Under the pieces are notes generated by a model. That model worked only from the letters and a program-made list of their open reading frames with translations. It had not been told where the DNA came from and did not search any database. Below, one piece after another: positions 41,115 to 49,103 of a stretch of DNA of 64,000 nt (positions are counted from its first letter, which is position 1; each line of letters starts with the position of its first letter). A program made the position numbers and the translations under genes. The DNA comes from DASUPK01 sp963843085 (GTDB lineage: Bacteria > Actinomycetota > Thermoleophilia > Solirubrobacterales > 70-9), in assembly GCA_963843085.1 (NCBI GenBank), contig CAWJJG010000005.1, positions 62,001 to 126,000 on the forward strand, in the 5' to 3' direction.

Positions 41115-41436
41115 GCAGGTAGATCATCCCGATCAGCAGGAGGGGCGCCAGCGTCAGGCTGATCGGCTCGCCCTCCTTGACGCCCGAGACGACGACGGCG
41201 CCCGCCATGTCGCCGGCCAGCGCGAGCGCCGCAAGGCGGACGCCTCGGCCCACCAACAGCATCGCTCCGCCAACGACCTCGACCGCACCGATCGCATAGA
41301 CGAATGCGTCAGGCGAAGGGAGGCCGTAGGTTTCGAAGGAATCGACCTCCGCCCCGTGGTTGAGGAACTTCGCCAGCCCGAAGCCGATGAAGATCAGGCC
41401 GGCCGCGACTCGGACGATCAGCTGAGGGTTTCGCAT
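41077..41436 (-). CDS. DoxX-family membrane protein
   Basis: A 119-residue, four-span protein: LIVRVAAGLIFIGFGLAKFLN then VYAIGAVEVVGGAMLLVG, LAALALAGDMAGAVVV and LTLAPLLLIGMIYLLS. The pattern is DoxX/DoxD, small membrane proteins linked to redox and thiol stress in mycobacteria. ATG 41436 is used. The 3' end overlaps the convergent threonine ammonia-lyase gene by 38 bases. Confidence 0.8.
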   Translation of the reverse strand: MRNPQLIVRVAAGLIFIGFGLAKFLNHGAEVDSFETYGLPSPDAFVYAIGAVEVVGGAMLLVGRGVRLAALALAGDMAGAVVVSGVKEGEPISLTLAPLLLIGMIYLLSSGRRVYTRAP

Positions 41437-41467
41437 CCGCCCCGAAGTCCCGGGCGGCCGGCGATCG

Positions 41468-43876
41468 TTACGCGCTCGTCTCGTAGTCGGCCGGATCGAC
41501 CCGCCTCGTCCGGCGCCTGTACTCCAATGTGAATCCAGGCCAGTTGTTCGTGTTGCGGCCGTGCTCGTCGACGTACCAGTTGTTGCAGCCGGTCTGCCAG
41601 ACCGAGGTCTGCAGGCGGGTCTGCATCTCACTGTCGAACGCCTGCTGCACCTCGGGACGGACCGAGAGCCTGGTCCCATTGCGACTGATCCGCTGGACCG
41701 CGTCCGCGATGTAGGCCATCTGGCTCTCCAGCTGGAAGATGATCGAGCCGGAGCCGAGGTTGGTGTTGGGCCCGTACATGACGAAGAGGTTCGGGAAGCC
41801 GGCGACGGTCATGCCCAGGTAAGCGTTGGCCCCCTTGCTCCAGACCTCGTTGAGATCGCGCCCCTCGCGTCCCCGGATCTCCATCGGCGCCAGGAAGCGC
41901 GTGCTCTCGAAGCCCGTTGACAGGACGATCACGTCGGCGGGGCGCTCCGTGCCTTCCTCGGAGATCACGCCCCCGGCTGAGAGTTCCCGGACCCCGTCGG
42001 TGATCAGGTCCACGTTGGGGCGCTCGAACGCCGGGTAGTAGTCCTCGGAGATCAGGACCCGCTTGCAGCCGATCACGTGGTCCGGGGTGAGGGCGCGGCG
42101 CAGCTCCGGGTCGGAGATCTGCTCGGTCAGCCGCCGCTCGCACATGCGAATTCCGAGGCGTCCCACGAGCTTGAACTGGTTGAACGCGGCGATGAAGACC
42201 TCGAAGAAGAGCCACTGCGTGAAGCGAGGGACGAGCCGGGCCGGCGGGAACCAGCGAAAGAGCGCCTTCTCCCAGCCGCGGTAGGGGCGGTCCTTCTTCG
42301 GGATCACGTAGGGGGCCGAGCGCTGGTAGACGTCGAGATGCCCCACGCGGCCGGCGATCGCCGGGACGACCTGAACCGTGCTGGCGCCCGTGCCGATCAC
42401 GGCCACCCGCCTGCCCTTGAGCTCCACGCCATGGTCCCAGCGCGCCGTGTGGAAGATGGCGCCCTCGAAGCGATCGGCGCCCGGCACGCGCGTCAACGCG
42501 GGCCGGTTGAGCTGGCCGACGGCCGAGACGAGGACGTCCGCCTCGAGCACCTCGCTGTCGCCCGTCTCGATTCGCCAGCGCCCGGAGCCCTCGTCGAAGT
42601 CCGCCCTGGCGACCTCGGTCCCCAGGCGCAAGTCGCCCTCCAAACCGTACCTGCGGACGCACCGGTCGAGGTAGTCGAGGATCTCTCGCTGCGGCGAGTA
42701 GCGGCGGCTCCAATCCGGGTTCGGCTCGAAGGAGAACGAGTAGAGGCACGATGGCACGTCGCAGGCTGCCCCAGGATAGGTGTTGTCGCGCCACACCCCT
42801 CCCACCCCATCGGCCTTCTCGAGAATCGTGATGTCGCGGATGCCCGCCTTCTTCAGCGTGATGGCGAGGCCGATCCCGCCGAAGCCGGCGCCGATGATCG
42901 CGACGCTGGGTTGATGCGAGGGCGTCTCCGCGAGGGATCGTTCCGCCCAGATGTCATCCAGGGCCCGGCCCAGGTCCAGCATCGCCTCGTCGGCCTCGCG
43001 CAGCATCCCGGCCCCGATCTGGAAGTCGTGCCACATCCCGTCGAACCGGGCGTAACCCACGTCGACTCCCGCGGCGCGGGCGCGCTCGGCGAAGCGCTCC
43101 GTGTCGTCGAGGAGGATGTCGTGCGTGCCGACCTGAAGGTAGGTGGGCGGCAGCCCGGCCAGGTCAGCGAAGACCGGCGAGAGCTCGGGATCCGCCGGAT
43201 CCGCGGCGCCCCGGTACAGCGCGGCGCCCTGCTCGATCAGGTCGCGGCGCAGCCCGTGGTCGCGGCGGGCGTTGATCGCGACCGAAGGGCCCGAGTTGGT
43301 CAGGTCGAGCCAGCCGTTCAGGATCGCCAGCCCGCGCGGAAGCGGCTCGCCTGCGTCGCGCAGTCGCATCGCCAGCGCCACCGCCAGCCCACCCCCGGCG
43401 GAGTCCCCGGCGACCACGATCGACTTCGCCTCGATGCCGCGGCCGAGTAGGTCCCGGTAGGCGGCCAGCGAGTCCTCGAGCGCCGCGGGGTGGACGTGCT
43501 CCGGCCCGAGGCGGTAGTCGAGCAGGTGCACAGGCGCGCCGGCCGCCAGCGCGATCTCCGCGGCGAGGGCGCGGTGCGTGCGGCGCGAGCCGATCAGGTA
43601 GCCACCGCCGTGGAGATAGAGCACCGCCCGGTCGGGGTCGGCGCCGCTCGGGGCCAGCCGGTCGCAGGGTCGGCCGCCGAGAGAGCCGGGCTCGATGGAG
43701 ATCCCCTTCGGGACCAGGGTGATACGGGCCGCAGCCTCCACCCAGGCGCGCTGCGCGGGTATCGGGATCCAGCTTCGCTGGATCGAGCGCTGCAGCACGT
43801 GCGCGGTGAGCTTCACCAGCCACCGCGGCAGGTGAGGCAGGCGGTTCCCGTTCCCGTCCTGAGTCAAGGCCCACAT
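41468..43876 (-). CDS. Fusion of HSL-type esterase and Baeyer-Villiger monooxygenase
   Basis: One continuous 802-residue frame. Residues ~1-310 are a hormone-sensitive-lipase-type alpha/beta hydrolase with AVLYLHGGGYL (oxyanion loop), VVAGDSAGGGLAVAL (nucleophile), GTHDILLDD (Asp) and MWHDFQIG (His). Residues ~325-802 are a class B flavin monooxygenase with IIGAGFGGIGLAI (FAD), the Baeyer-Villiger fingerprint FEGAIFHTARWD, and GTGASTVQVVPAI (NADPH). Both active sites are complete. The second domain would turn a ketone into an ester or lactone, and the first could hydrolyse it. ATG 43876 is chosen; a longer start at 43963 has no ribosome site. The substrate is unknown. Confidence 0.9.
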   Translation of the reverse strand: MWALTQDGNGNRLPHLPRWLVKLTAHVLQRSIQRSWIPIPAQRAWVEAAARITLVPKGISIEPGSLGGRPCDRLAPSGADPDRAVLYLHGGGYLIGSRRTHRALAAEIALAAGAPVHLLDYRLGPEHVHPAALEDSLAAYRDLLGRGIEAKSIVVAGDSAGGGLAVALAMRLRDAGEPLPRGLAILNGWLDLTNSGPSVAINARRDHGLRRDLIEQGAALYRGAADPADPELSPVFADLAGLPPTYLQVGTHDILLDDTERFAERARAAGVDVGYARFDGMWHDFQIGAGMLREADEAMLDLGRALDDIWAERSLAETPSHQPSVAIIGAGFGGIGLAITLKKAGIRDITILEKADGVGGVWRDNTYPGAACDVPSCLYSFSFEPNPDWSRRYSPQREILDYLDRCVRRYGLEGDLRLGTEVARADFDEGSGRWRIETGDSEVLEADVLVSAVGQLNRPALTRVPGADRFEGAIFHTARWDHGVELKGRRVAVIGTGASTVQVVPAIAGRVGHLDVYQRSAPYVIPKKDRPYRGWEKALFRWFPPARLVPRFTQWLFFEVFIAAFNQFKLVGRLGIRMCERRLTEQISDPELRRALTPDHVIGCKRVLISEDYYPAFERPNVDLITDGVRELSAGGVISEEGTERPADVIVLSTGFESTRFLAPMEIRGREGRDLNEVWSKGANAYLGMTVAGFPNLFVMYGPNTNLGSGSIIFQLESQMAYIADAVQRISRNGTRLSVRPEVQQAFDSEMQTRLQTSVWQTGCNNWYVDEHGRNTNNWPGFTLEYRRRTRRVDPADYETSA

Positions 43877-43983
43877 CAAAGAGGATGGACTGACGGAATA
43901 CCTCTCCGGCCCAGGGAGAGGCCCGGCTCGCCCCGCCGTGCGACGGCTCACCAAACTGACCAAGTCAAGAAAGGACCCCCGAA

Positions 43984-44778
43984 ATGCCCAGCCACGAGAC
44001 CATCGACCTGACCACCGACGGCCCAGCGGCCCGGATCCTGCTCAACAGGCCCGACGCGCTGAACGCCTGGAACGAGCAGTTCGGAAATGACCTGAGCGAC
44101 GCGGTCGCAACCGTGGCGGGCGACGACTCGGTCCGCGCCGTGATGATCACCGGCGCCGGGCGCGGTTTCTCCTCCGGGGCGGACCTGAAGGAGCAGCGCG
44201 GGGCCGACGACGGCGGCCTGCCAGACCTGAGCGCACGCCTCAAGGAGATCTACCACCCGATCATCACCGCCCTGCGCGAGATGCCGAAGCCCGTGATCTC
44301 GGCTGTCAACGGGCCGGCGGTCGGCATCGGCTGCTCCCTGGCGCTGGCCGCGGACCTGATCGTCGCCGCGGAGTCGGCCTACTTCCTGCTCGCCTTCGTC
44401 AACATCGGGCTCGTCCCCGACGGCGGCTCGACGGCGTTCATCCCCGCCCGGGTCGGCTACGCGCGCGCCGCGGAGATGGCGATGCTGGGCGAGCGGGTGC
44501 CCGCCGATCAGGCCCTCGACTGGGGCCTGATCAACCGGGTGGTCGCTGCCGATGAGCTCGGATCGGCCTCCTCCACCCTGCTCGACATGCTCGCCAACGG
44601 GCCGACGCGCTCCTACGCCGGCGCGAAGCGACTGCTCAACCGGCGGCTGTACGCCGACCTCGCAGGCCAGCTCGAAGCCGAGGCCGATGCCCAGAAGGAG
44701 CAGGGGCACAGCAAGGACTTCATCGAGGGCGTGATGGCCTTCGTCGAGAAGCGCGAGCCGAAGTTCACCGGCACATAG
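43984..44778 (+). CDS. Enoyl-CoA hydratase/isomerase-family protein
   Basis: A 264-residue crotonase. NGPAVGIGCSLALAADLIVAAE holds the oxyanion helix, GRGFSSGADLKE the first CoA-binding loop, and FVNIGLVPDGGSTAFIPARVGYARAAEMAMLGERVPADQA the second active-site region, where the catalytic Glu of hydratases is an Asp (DGGST), as in many isomerase-type members. It acts on enoyl- or hydroxyacyl-CoA. GAAAGGA precedes ATG 43984. It is close to the 5' end of the divergent monooxygenase fusion, so a joint role in degradation is plausible. Confidence 0.88.
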   Translation: MPSHETIDLTTDGPAARILLNRPDALNAWNEQFGNDLSDAVATVAGDDSVRAVMITGAGRGFSSGADLKEQRGADDGGLPDLSARLKEIYHPIITALREMPKPVISAVNGPAVGIGCSLALAADLIVAAESAYFLLAFVNIGLVPDGGSTAFIPARVGYARAAEMAMLGERVPADQALDWGLINRVVAADELGSASSTLLDMLANGPTRSYAGAKRLLNRRLYADLAGQLEAEADAQKEQGHSKDFIEGVMAFVEKREPKFTGT

Positions 44779-44785
44779 CCGACCC

Positions 44786-44791
44786 TAAGCT
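44786..44791 (+). promoter_or_regulatory. -10 element for leaderless GTG 44798
   Basis: TAAGCT ends six bases before GTG 44798, identical in sequence and spacing to the TetR case at 31998. No ribosome site lies between, and the preceding gene ends only eight bases earlier. Confidence 0.5.
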
Positions 44792-44797
44792 GACGGA

Positions 44798-46174
44798 GTG
44801 CTGTTCCGGCAGATCCTCCACGAGGACCTCAGTTGCGCCTCGTACCTGGTCGGCGATGCCGATTCGGGCGTCGCCGCGGTGATCGACCCGCAGTGGGACA
44901 TCGAGCCCTATCTGCGGCTCAGCCGGCTCCACGGCGTGCGGATCGAGCACGTGCTCGAGACCCACAACCACGCCGACCACGTCTCCGGCCACGGCCGGCT
45001 GGCGCGAGCGACCGGGGTGACGATCCACGTCCACGAGCTCGCTGGCGCTGCGTACCCGCATGAGGCGTTCACCGACGGCTGGCGCCTCGATCTCGGCCCC
45101 GTCCAGATCGAGGCGGTCCACACCCCGGGCCACCGCCCCGAGCACACCTCCTTCGTGCTCCGCGATGCCGACCGCGGCGGCGACCCGTGGGCGGTGCTGA
45201 CTGGCGACTCGCTGTTCGTCGGCGACGTGGCCCGGCCGGACCTGGCGATCGAGAAGCGGGAGGGCGCTGCAGGCATCTTCCACTCCCTTCACGACCGGCT
45301 GATGAAGCTGCCCGACGACGTCGAGGTCTGGCCTGGGCACCTGGGCGGCTCGTCCTGCGGCAGCGCGGGCATCGACCACAAGTCGACCTCCACCATCGGC
45401 TTCGAGCGCGACCACAACCGCGCCCTGCGATTCGACACGGAGGAGGAGTTCGTGGAGGACGCCGTCGCAACGCTCGGGGCTCCACCGCCGAACGTCGAGC
45501 ACATCGTGGCGATCAACCAGGGACCGCTGATCGAGGACATGGGCACCCCCATCCCCCTGGCGCCCAGGGCCGTCGAGGCCGGGATCGCCGAGGGCGCCCT
45601 GGTGGTCGACGCCCGCACCAACGAGCAGTTCGACGAGGCGCACATCCCGGGCGCGATCAGCGCCTCCGCATACGAGACCGGCTTCGCCACCAAGGTCGCC
45701 AAGGTCACCTCGCCCGATGTCGAGCTGATCGTCGTCGCCGCCTCCGACGGGTATGAGCTCGAGGCGGTCGAGCTGCTCGCCTCGGTCGGGTTGCGGGTCC
45801 GCGGCTATCTCGAGGGCGGGATGACCGCCTGGCGATCGGAGGGCCGGCCGGTTGGCCGCATCGAGCTGATCGACCCCGAGGAGCTGGCCGGTCGCCTCGA
45901 GGACGACGAGCTGATGGTGCTGGACGTCCGCGACGAGGACGAGTACGCCGCGGGCCACATTCCCGGCTCGGTCAACGTTCCCTACGGCGAGCTGCCCGAT
46001 CGTCAGGGCGAATTGCCGCGAGACCGTGAGATCGCGGCAATCTGCAGCGGCGGCAAGCGCAGCGGCCTCGCCGCTTCGATCCTGCGGCGCGACGGTTTCG
46101 AGCGCGTCCTGCACGTTGCCAACGGCGGCGTCGGCACCTGGGAGCGCAGCGGCCGGTCCGTCGAGGCGGGCTGA
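44798..46174 (+). CDS. Metallo-beta-lactamase-fold persulfide-dioxygenase-like protein with two rhodanese domains
   Basis: The 458-residue protein begins with a glyoxalase-II/ETHE1-like domain (~1-240) with THNHADHVSGHG (the metal motif), HTPGHRPEH and DSLFVGDVARPDL. Two rhodanese domains follow, at ~255-355 and ~365-455. The second has a proper active-site loop, AICSGGKRSGLAA, while the first has VAASDGYE and no cysteine, so it is structural only. Such fusions act in persulfide and sulfane-sulfur handling. GTG 44798 is supported by the leaderless -10 at 44786. It follows the crotonase gene by 19 bases. Confidence 0.9.
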   Translation: MLFRQILHEDLSCASYLVGDADSGVAAVIDPQWDIEPYLRLSRLHGVRIEHVLETHNHADHVSGHGRLARATGVTIHVHELAGAAYPHEAFTDGWRLDLGPVQIEAVHTPGHRPEHTSFVLRDADRGGDPWAVLTGDSLFVGDVARPDLAIEKREGAAGIFHSLHDRLMKLPDDVEVWPGHLGGSSCGSAGIDHKSTSTIGFERDHNRALRFDTEEEFVEDAVATLGAPPPNVEHIVAINQGPLIEDMGTPIPLAPRAVEAGIAEGALVVDARTNEQFDEAHIPGAISASAYETGFATKVAKVTSPDVELIVVAASDGYELEAVELLASVGLRVRGYLEGGMTAWRSEGRPVGRIELIDPEELAGRLEDDELMVLDVRDEDEYAAGHIPGSVNVPYGELPDRQGELPRDREIAAICSGGKRSGLAASILRRDGFERVLHVANGGVGTWERSGRSVEAG

Positions 46175-46178
46175 TTAG

Positions 46179-46274
46179 CCCGGCTTCGCCATCAGATCGC
46201 GGCCACGAGCGGCCGCCCAACATAAGTCGCTGCGGGCTTCGCCCTCCGCTCCAGAGTTCAGCGGCCTGGTGGCC
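46179..46274. repeat. 3'-end repeat, copy 1
   Basis: A 96-bp unit starting CCCGGCTTCGCCATCAGATC and ending GCGGCCTGGTGGCC. It includes the palindrome-like GCGGCCACGAGCGGCCGC. Copy 2 at 49007-49103 matches over nearly its whole length, with the variable part mainly in the middle. The unit spans the gap between two convergent genes and covers the last codons of the minus-strand gene. Confidence 0.75.
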
Positions 46275-47676
46275 TCTTGATCGAGCGCAGGAAGGGGATC
46301 AGGCGCTTCAGGAACGCATTCCGCTTGGGCTGAGCTGCGCTCGGGTCGTTGTGGGCGTAGGTCGCCGCCCGGTTCACGAGCTTCAGGTTCCGGCGGGGTG
46401 TCCCGATCTCCGCTGCCAGCGCCTGGGCGGCCGTGATCACCCTCGTGTTGCCGAGGGCCGCGGCGAACGCGTAGATCTTCATCCGCTTGCGCAGCTTGGT
46501 GGCGTCCGTGGAGTGGACGTCGAGGACCGACTGCGCCGGGTTGGCGATCCCGTCGCCGACTGCCCCTGAGTCGATCGTCAGCCGCATCGGGTGGTACCAG
46601 GCGGTGCCGTCCAGGTTCCGGAGCCCCCAGCCCGAGAACATGCTCGCCCAGCGCTGGATCGGGGTGATGTTCCCGGCACGGTCCCAGCCGCGCGGGTCAC
46701 CACTCGCGGCGAGCTGGCCGGAATGGACCTGAGCGGCGAGCAGGGATGACGGCGAGGTCTTCACGTCCGTCGAGTAGCCGAACCCCGCCTCGTTCGTCGC
46801 GGTGACCCCCGGTGGGGGCTGAAGGTTCGAGGGCAGAAGCGGCCAGCCCTGGAAGACCGAGACCCCGTTGGGCGCCGCCTTGGCCGCGGCGGATCCCACC
46901 ATTCCGAAGAGACCGGCGAGCGGCGCCGGGATGCCACCGAAGGCGAGCCAGGGCGTTGAGGTCTGCAGATCGTTCAGGGAAGTCTGCGCCTGATCGGCCG
47001 TCACCGGGGTCGGACTGCTCGCCCCGTCGATCAGGACCAGGCCGGAGAGATCGCGGCCGCCGGGCCGTCCATTGAAGTCCCAGGTGGCGTACGCCGTGGC
47101 GATGGACCCGCCGAGAGAGTGCCCCCCCATGGCGACGTTGCGGTGGTGCCTGCCCGCCGCCTTGACCACCACCCGAAGGTCGTGGATCTCGGTGTTCATC
47201 CCCCACTGCCGCGCGAACGGGACCGCGGAGTCAGGCACGTTCTGGACGTGGTTCGTGACACTCGAGTTCCCGATGTACCCGAGGTAGTAGTTGAAGAAGT
47301 CGGTGGGGCTGACCCTGCCCCGCTTCAGCAGGTTGAGCTCGGACTGGTCCTCGAGGTAGTTCTCGCGGCGCTCGACGGACCAAACCTGCCAGTCGGGAAG
47401 ACGCTTGACGATCGTTCTGGCGAGCGGCTCGAAGTAGGCCGCGCTCGCCGAGGTGCCCGGGTTGAGGACGAGGACGTTCTTCGCCTTCGGGTCACCGGTC
47501 TTGAGCACTCCTACGACGTTCAGGTTGGCCGGTGTCCCGGGTGACGGGTAGCCCCTCATCGTCTTGAACTTCACGGGCACCTTCGCGCCGGCGGCCGGCG
47601 CCAGAGCCATCAACATCGCGGTGGCCGCGACCGCCAGCAAGCCGAACCGCGCGGACTTCCTGTCCCTTCTCCTCAT
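46258..47676 (-). CDS. Secreted alpha/beta-hydrolase
   Basis: A 472-residue protein with a signal peptide (~1-32: SARFGLLAVAATAMLMALAPAAGA) and an alpha/beta-hydrolase core. NVLVLNPGTSASAAYF starts the core, GGHSLGGSIATAYATWDF is the GxSxG nucleophile elbow, and a long lid-like insertion follows. VHSTDATKLRKRM supplies an Asp-rich strand, and a His is available near ATYAHNDPS in the expected C-terminal place. It should be an extracellular esterase or lipase. GAGGAGAGAGG precedes ATG 47676. The last few codons lie in the repeat element. Confidence 0.75.
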   Translation of the reverse strand: MRRRDRKSARFGLLAVAATAMLMALAPAAGAKVPVKFKTMRGYPSPGTPANLNVVGVLKTGDPKAKNVLVLNPGTSASAAYFEPLARTIVKRLPDWQVWSVERRENYLEDQSELNLLKRGRVSPTDFFNYYLGYIGNSSVTNHVQNVPDSAVPFARQWGMNTEIHDLRVVVKAAGRHHRNVAMGGHSLGGSIATAYATWDFNGRPGGRDLSGLVLIDGASSPTPVTADQAQTSLNDLQTSTPWLAFGGIPAPLAGLFGMVGSAAAKAAPNGVSVFQGWPLLPSNLQPPPGVTATNEAGFGYSTDVKTSPSSLLAAQVHSGQLAASGDPRGWDRAGNITPIQRWASMFSGWGLRNLDGTAWYHPMRLTIDSGAVGDGIANPAQSVLDVHSTDATKLRKRMKIYAFAAALGNTRVITAAQALAAEIGTPRRNLKLVNRAATYAHNDPSAAQPKRNAFLKRLIPFLRSIKRPPGR

Positions 47677-47803
47677 TCCTCTCTCCTCATCATCTCGCCT
47701 CCACCCTTACTGATACATCGAACACGGAACGTATCGCCAAGTCTCGCTCCGCGGCCTGGCAAGATGCGCAACTTCTCGGTAACCCACGGGTTCTGATCGA
47801 TCC

Positions 47804-49000
47804 ATGAGGCGACTCGCCCTGACCATCTCGCTGATCGCCGTCGCGGCGGGCCTGCTCGTCTCGGCGTCGAGCGCGTTCGCGATCAAGGCCGGGTTCAACC
47901 TCGCGACCAAGCGACTCGAGGCTTCCTACAAGATCGCCCTCTTCGAGCGCCGCTTCAGCGACGACGGCTGCTACCCGGCGCCACCGCGTCTCGCCAAGGC
48001 GATCCACAAGGCGAGCAACCGGAAGGTCGGCGTGGCCCCCAACACCAAGCGCCTGCGGCACGTCAACCAGGTCTACGTGCTCCGGCAGGGGACAAACTGC
48101 AACCACCTCCGCATGGCGCTGCGCGCCGTCGGCGGGGTGTACGTGCTCGACTCCAAGCAGGGCACGGTCCGGCTCGAAGGTCATAAGGGCGCGGCGACGC
48201 CGGGCCTCGCGAAGCGGATCACGAAGTTCACCGTCGCCTCCAGGACCTTCCAGATCACGCAGCCGGACACGGCTCCGCGCCTGCAGACGATCTGCCCAGG
48301 CGGCAGGTTCCCGCTCGGCGGCGGGATGTCCCAGAGCCCCGAGGTCAGCGCGGACGGCGAGGGCGTCTACCCGCACTCCTACGAGCGGCTCGGGGCCCAG
48401 CGGGGCTGGCACATCAGCGTCGTCTTCCTGGATCCGAGCCGATCCAGCACCACGCCGCGCGATGTCACGGTCCAGGCGCTCTGCGGCTTCGGCGTGATCC
48501 CGGCCACGCCGACCCCGCACACGACCGCCTACATCCGGCCGGGCCAGACCAAGACCGTCGTCGCCCGGTGCCCGAAGGGCCAGTCGCTGGTCTCGGGCGG
48601 CTTCCAGCGAACCGACTTCCGCAGCGACGGGGGCGACTACGTCACCGAGTCCCACGCCCTCGGCAGCAGGGCCTGGGTCGTGAGCGGACATGCCTACGGC
48701 ACCGGCTCGGGCGAGCTCACCGCGATCGCCTACTGCGCCCGGATGAAGAAGCCGATGATCACGGAGGTCGCCTCCTCCCCCGCTCCGGTCGCGGCCGGCG
48801 GCTCGGCGACGGCGACCACACCTGCGTGCCCCGCGGGCAAGCGGATGGTCACCGGTGGCTTCTCAAGCAACGGCGCGACCGAGGGGCTCTTCGCCCAGGG
48901 CGTCTTCAACTCCGACGGGACCTTCTCGGCGACCTCGAACGGGTTCTTCGGCCCGGTGCCGCAGCTGACCGCGTACGGCTACTGCCTGCCGGCGAAGTAG
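47804..49000 (+). CDS. Secreted protein with three cysteine-framed repeats
   Basis: A 398-residue secreted protein (signal peptide ~1-25, ending SSAFA). After a basic N-terminal region with two cysteines, three tandem units of about 70-90 residues follow (from ~160, ~250 and ~340). Each opens with a CPxG motif (ICPGGRFPLGGG, CPKGQSLVSGGF, CPAGKRMVTGGF) and closes with a cysteine near TAIAYC or TAYGYC. The pattern suggests one disulfide per unit in a beta-rich fold. No enzyme motif is visible, so a wall-attached or surface adhesin-like role is possible. The divergent 127-bp gap to the hydrolase gene has no clear operator. Confidence 0.7.
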   Translation: MRRLALTISLIAVAAGLLVSASSAFAIKAGFNLATKRLEASYKIALFERRFSDDGCYPAPPRLAKAIHKASNRKVGVAPNTKRLRHVNQVYVLRQGTNCNHLRMALRAVGGVYVLDSKQGTVRLEGHKGAATPGLAKRITKFTVASRTFQITQPDTAPRLQTICPGGRFPLGGGMSQSPEVSADGEGVYPHSYERLGAQRGWHISVVFLDPSRSSTTPRDVTVQALCGFGVIPATPTPHTTAYIRPGQTKTVVARCPKGQSLVSGGFQRTDFRSDGGDYVTESHALGSRAWVVSGHAYGTGSGELTAIAYCARMKKPMITEVASSPAPVAAGGSATATTPACPAGKRMVTGGFSSNGATEGLFAQGVFNSDGTFSATSNGFFGPVPQLTAYGYCLPAK

Positions 49001-49006
49001 CCGCTA

Positions 49007-49103
49007 CCCGGCTTCGCCATCAAATCGCGGCCACAAGCGGCCGCCCCGGCTAGGTCGCTACGGCCTTCGGCCTTCGCTCCGGAAGTGGAGCGGCCTGGTG
49101 GCC
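49007..49103. repeat. 3'-end repeat, copy 2
   Basis: A 97-bp unit: CCCGGCTTCGCCATCAAATC at its start and GCGGCCTGGTGGCC at its end, with GCGGCCACAAGCGGCCGC in the middle. It lies between convergent genes and supplies the last ~17 codons of the MmpL gene. It is near-identical to copy 1 over both ends. Confidence 0.75.
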
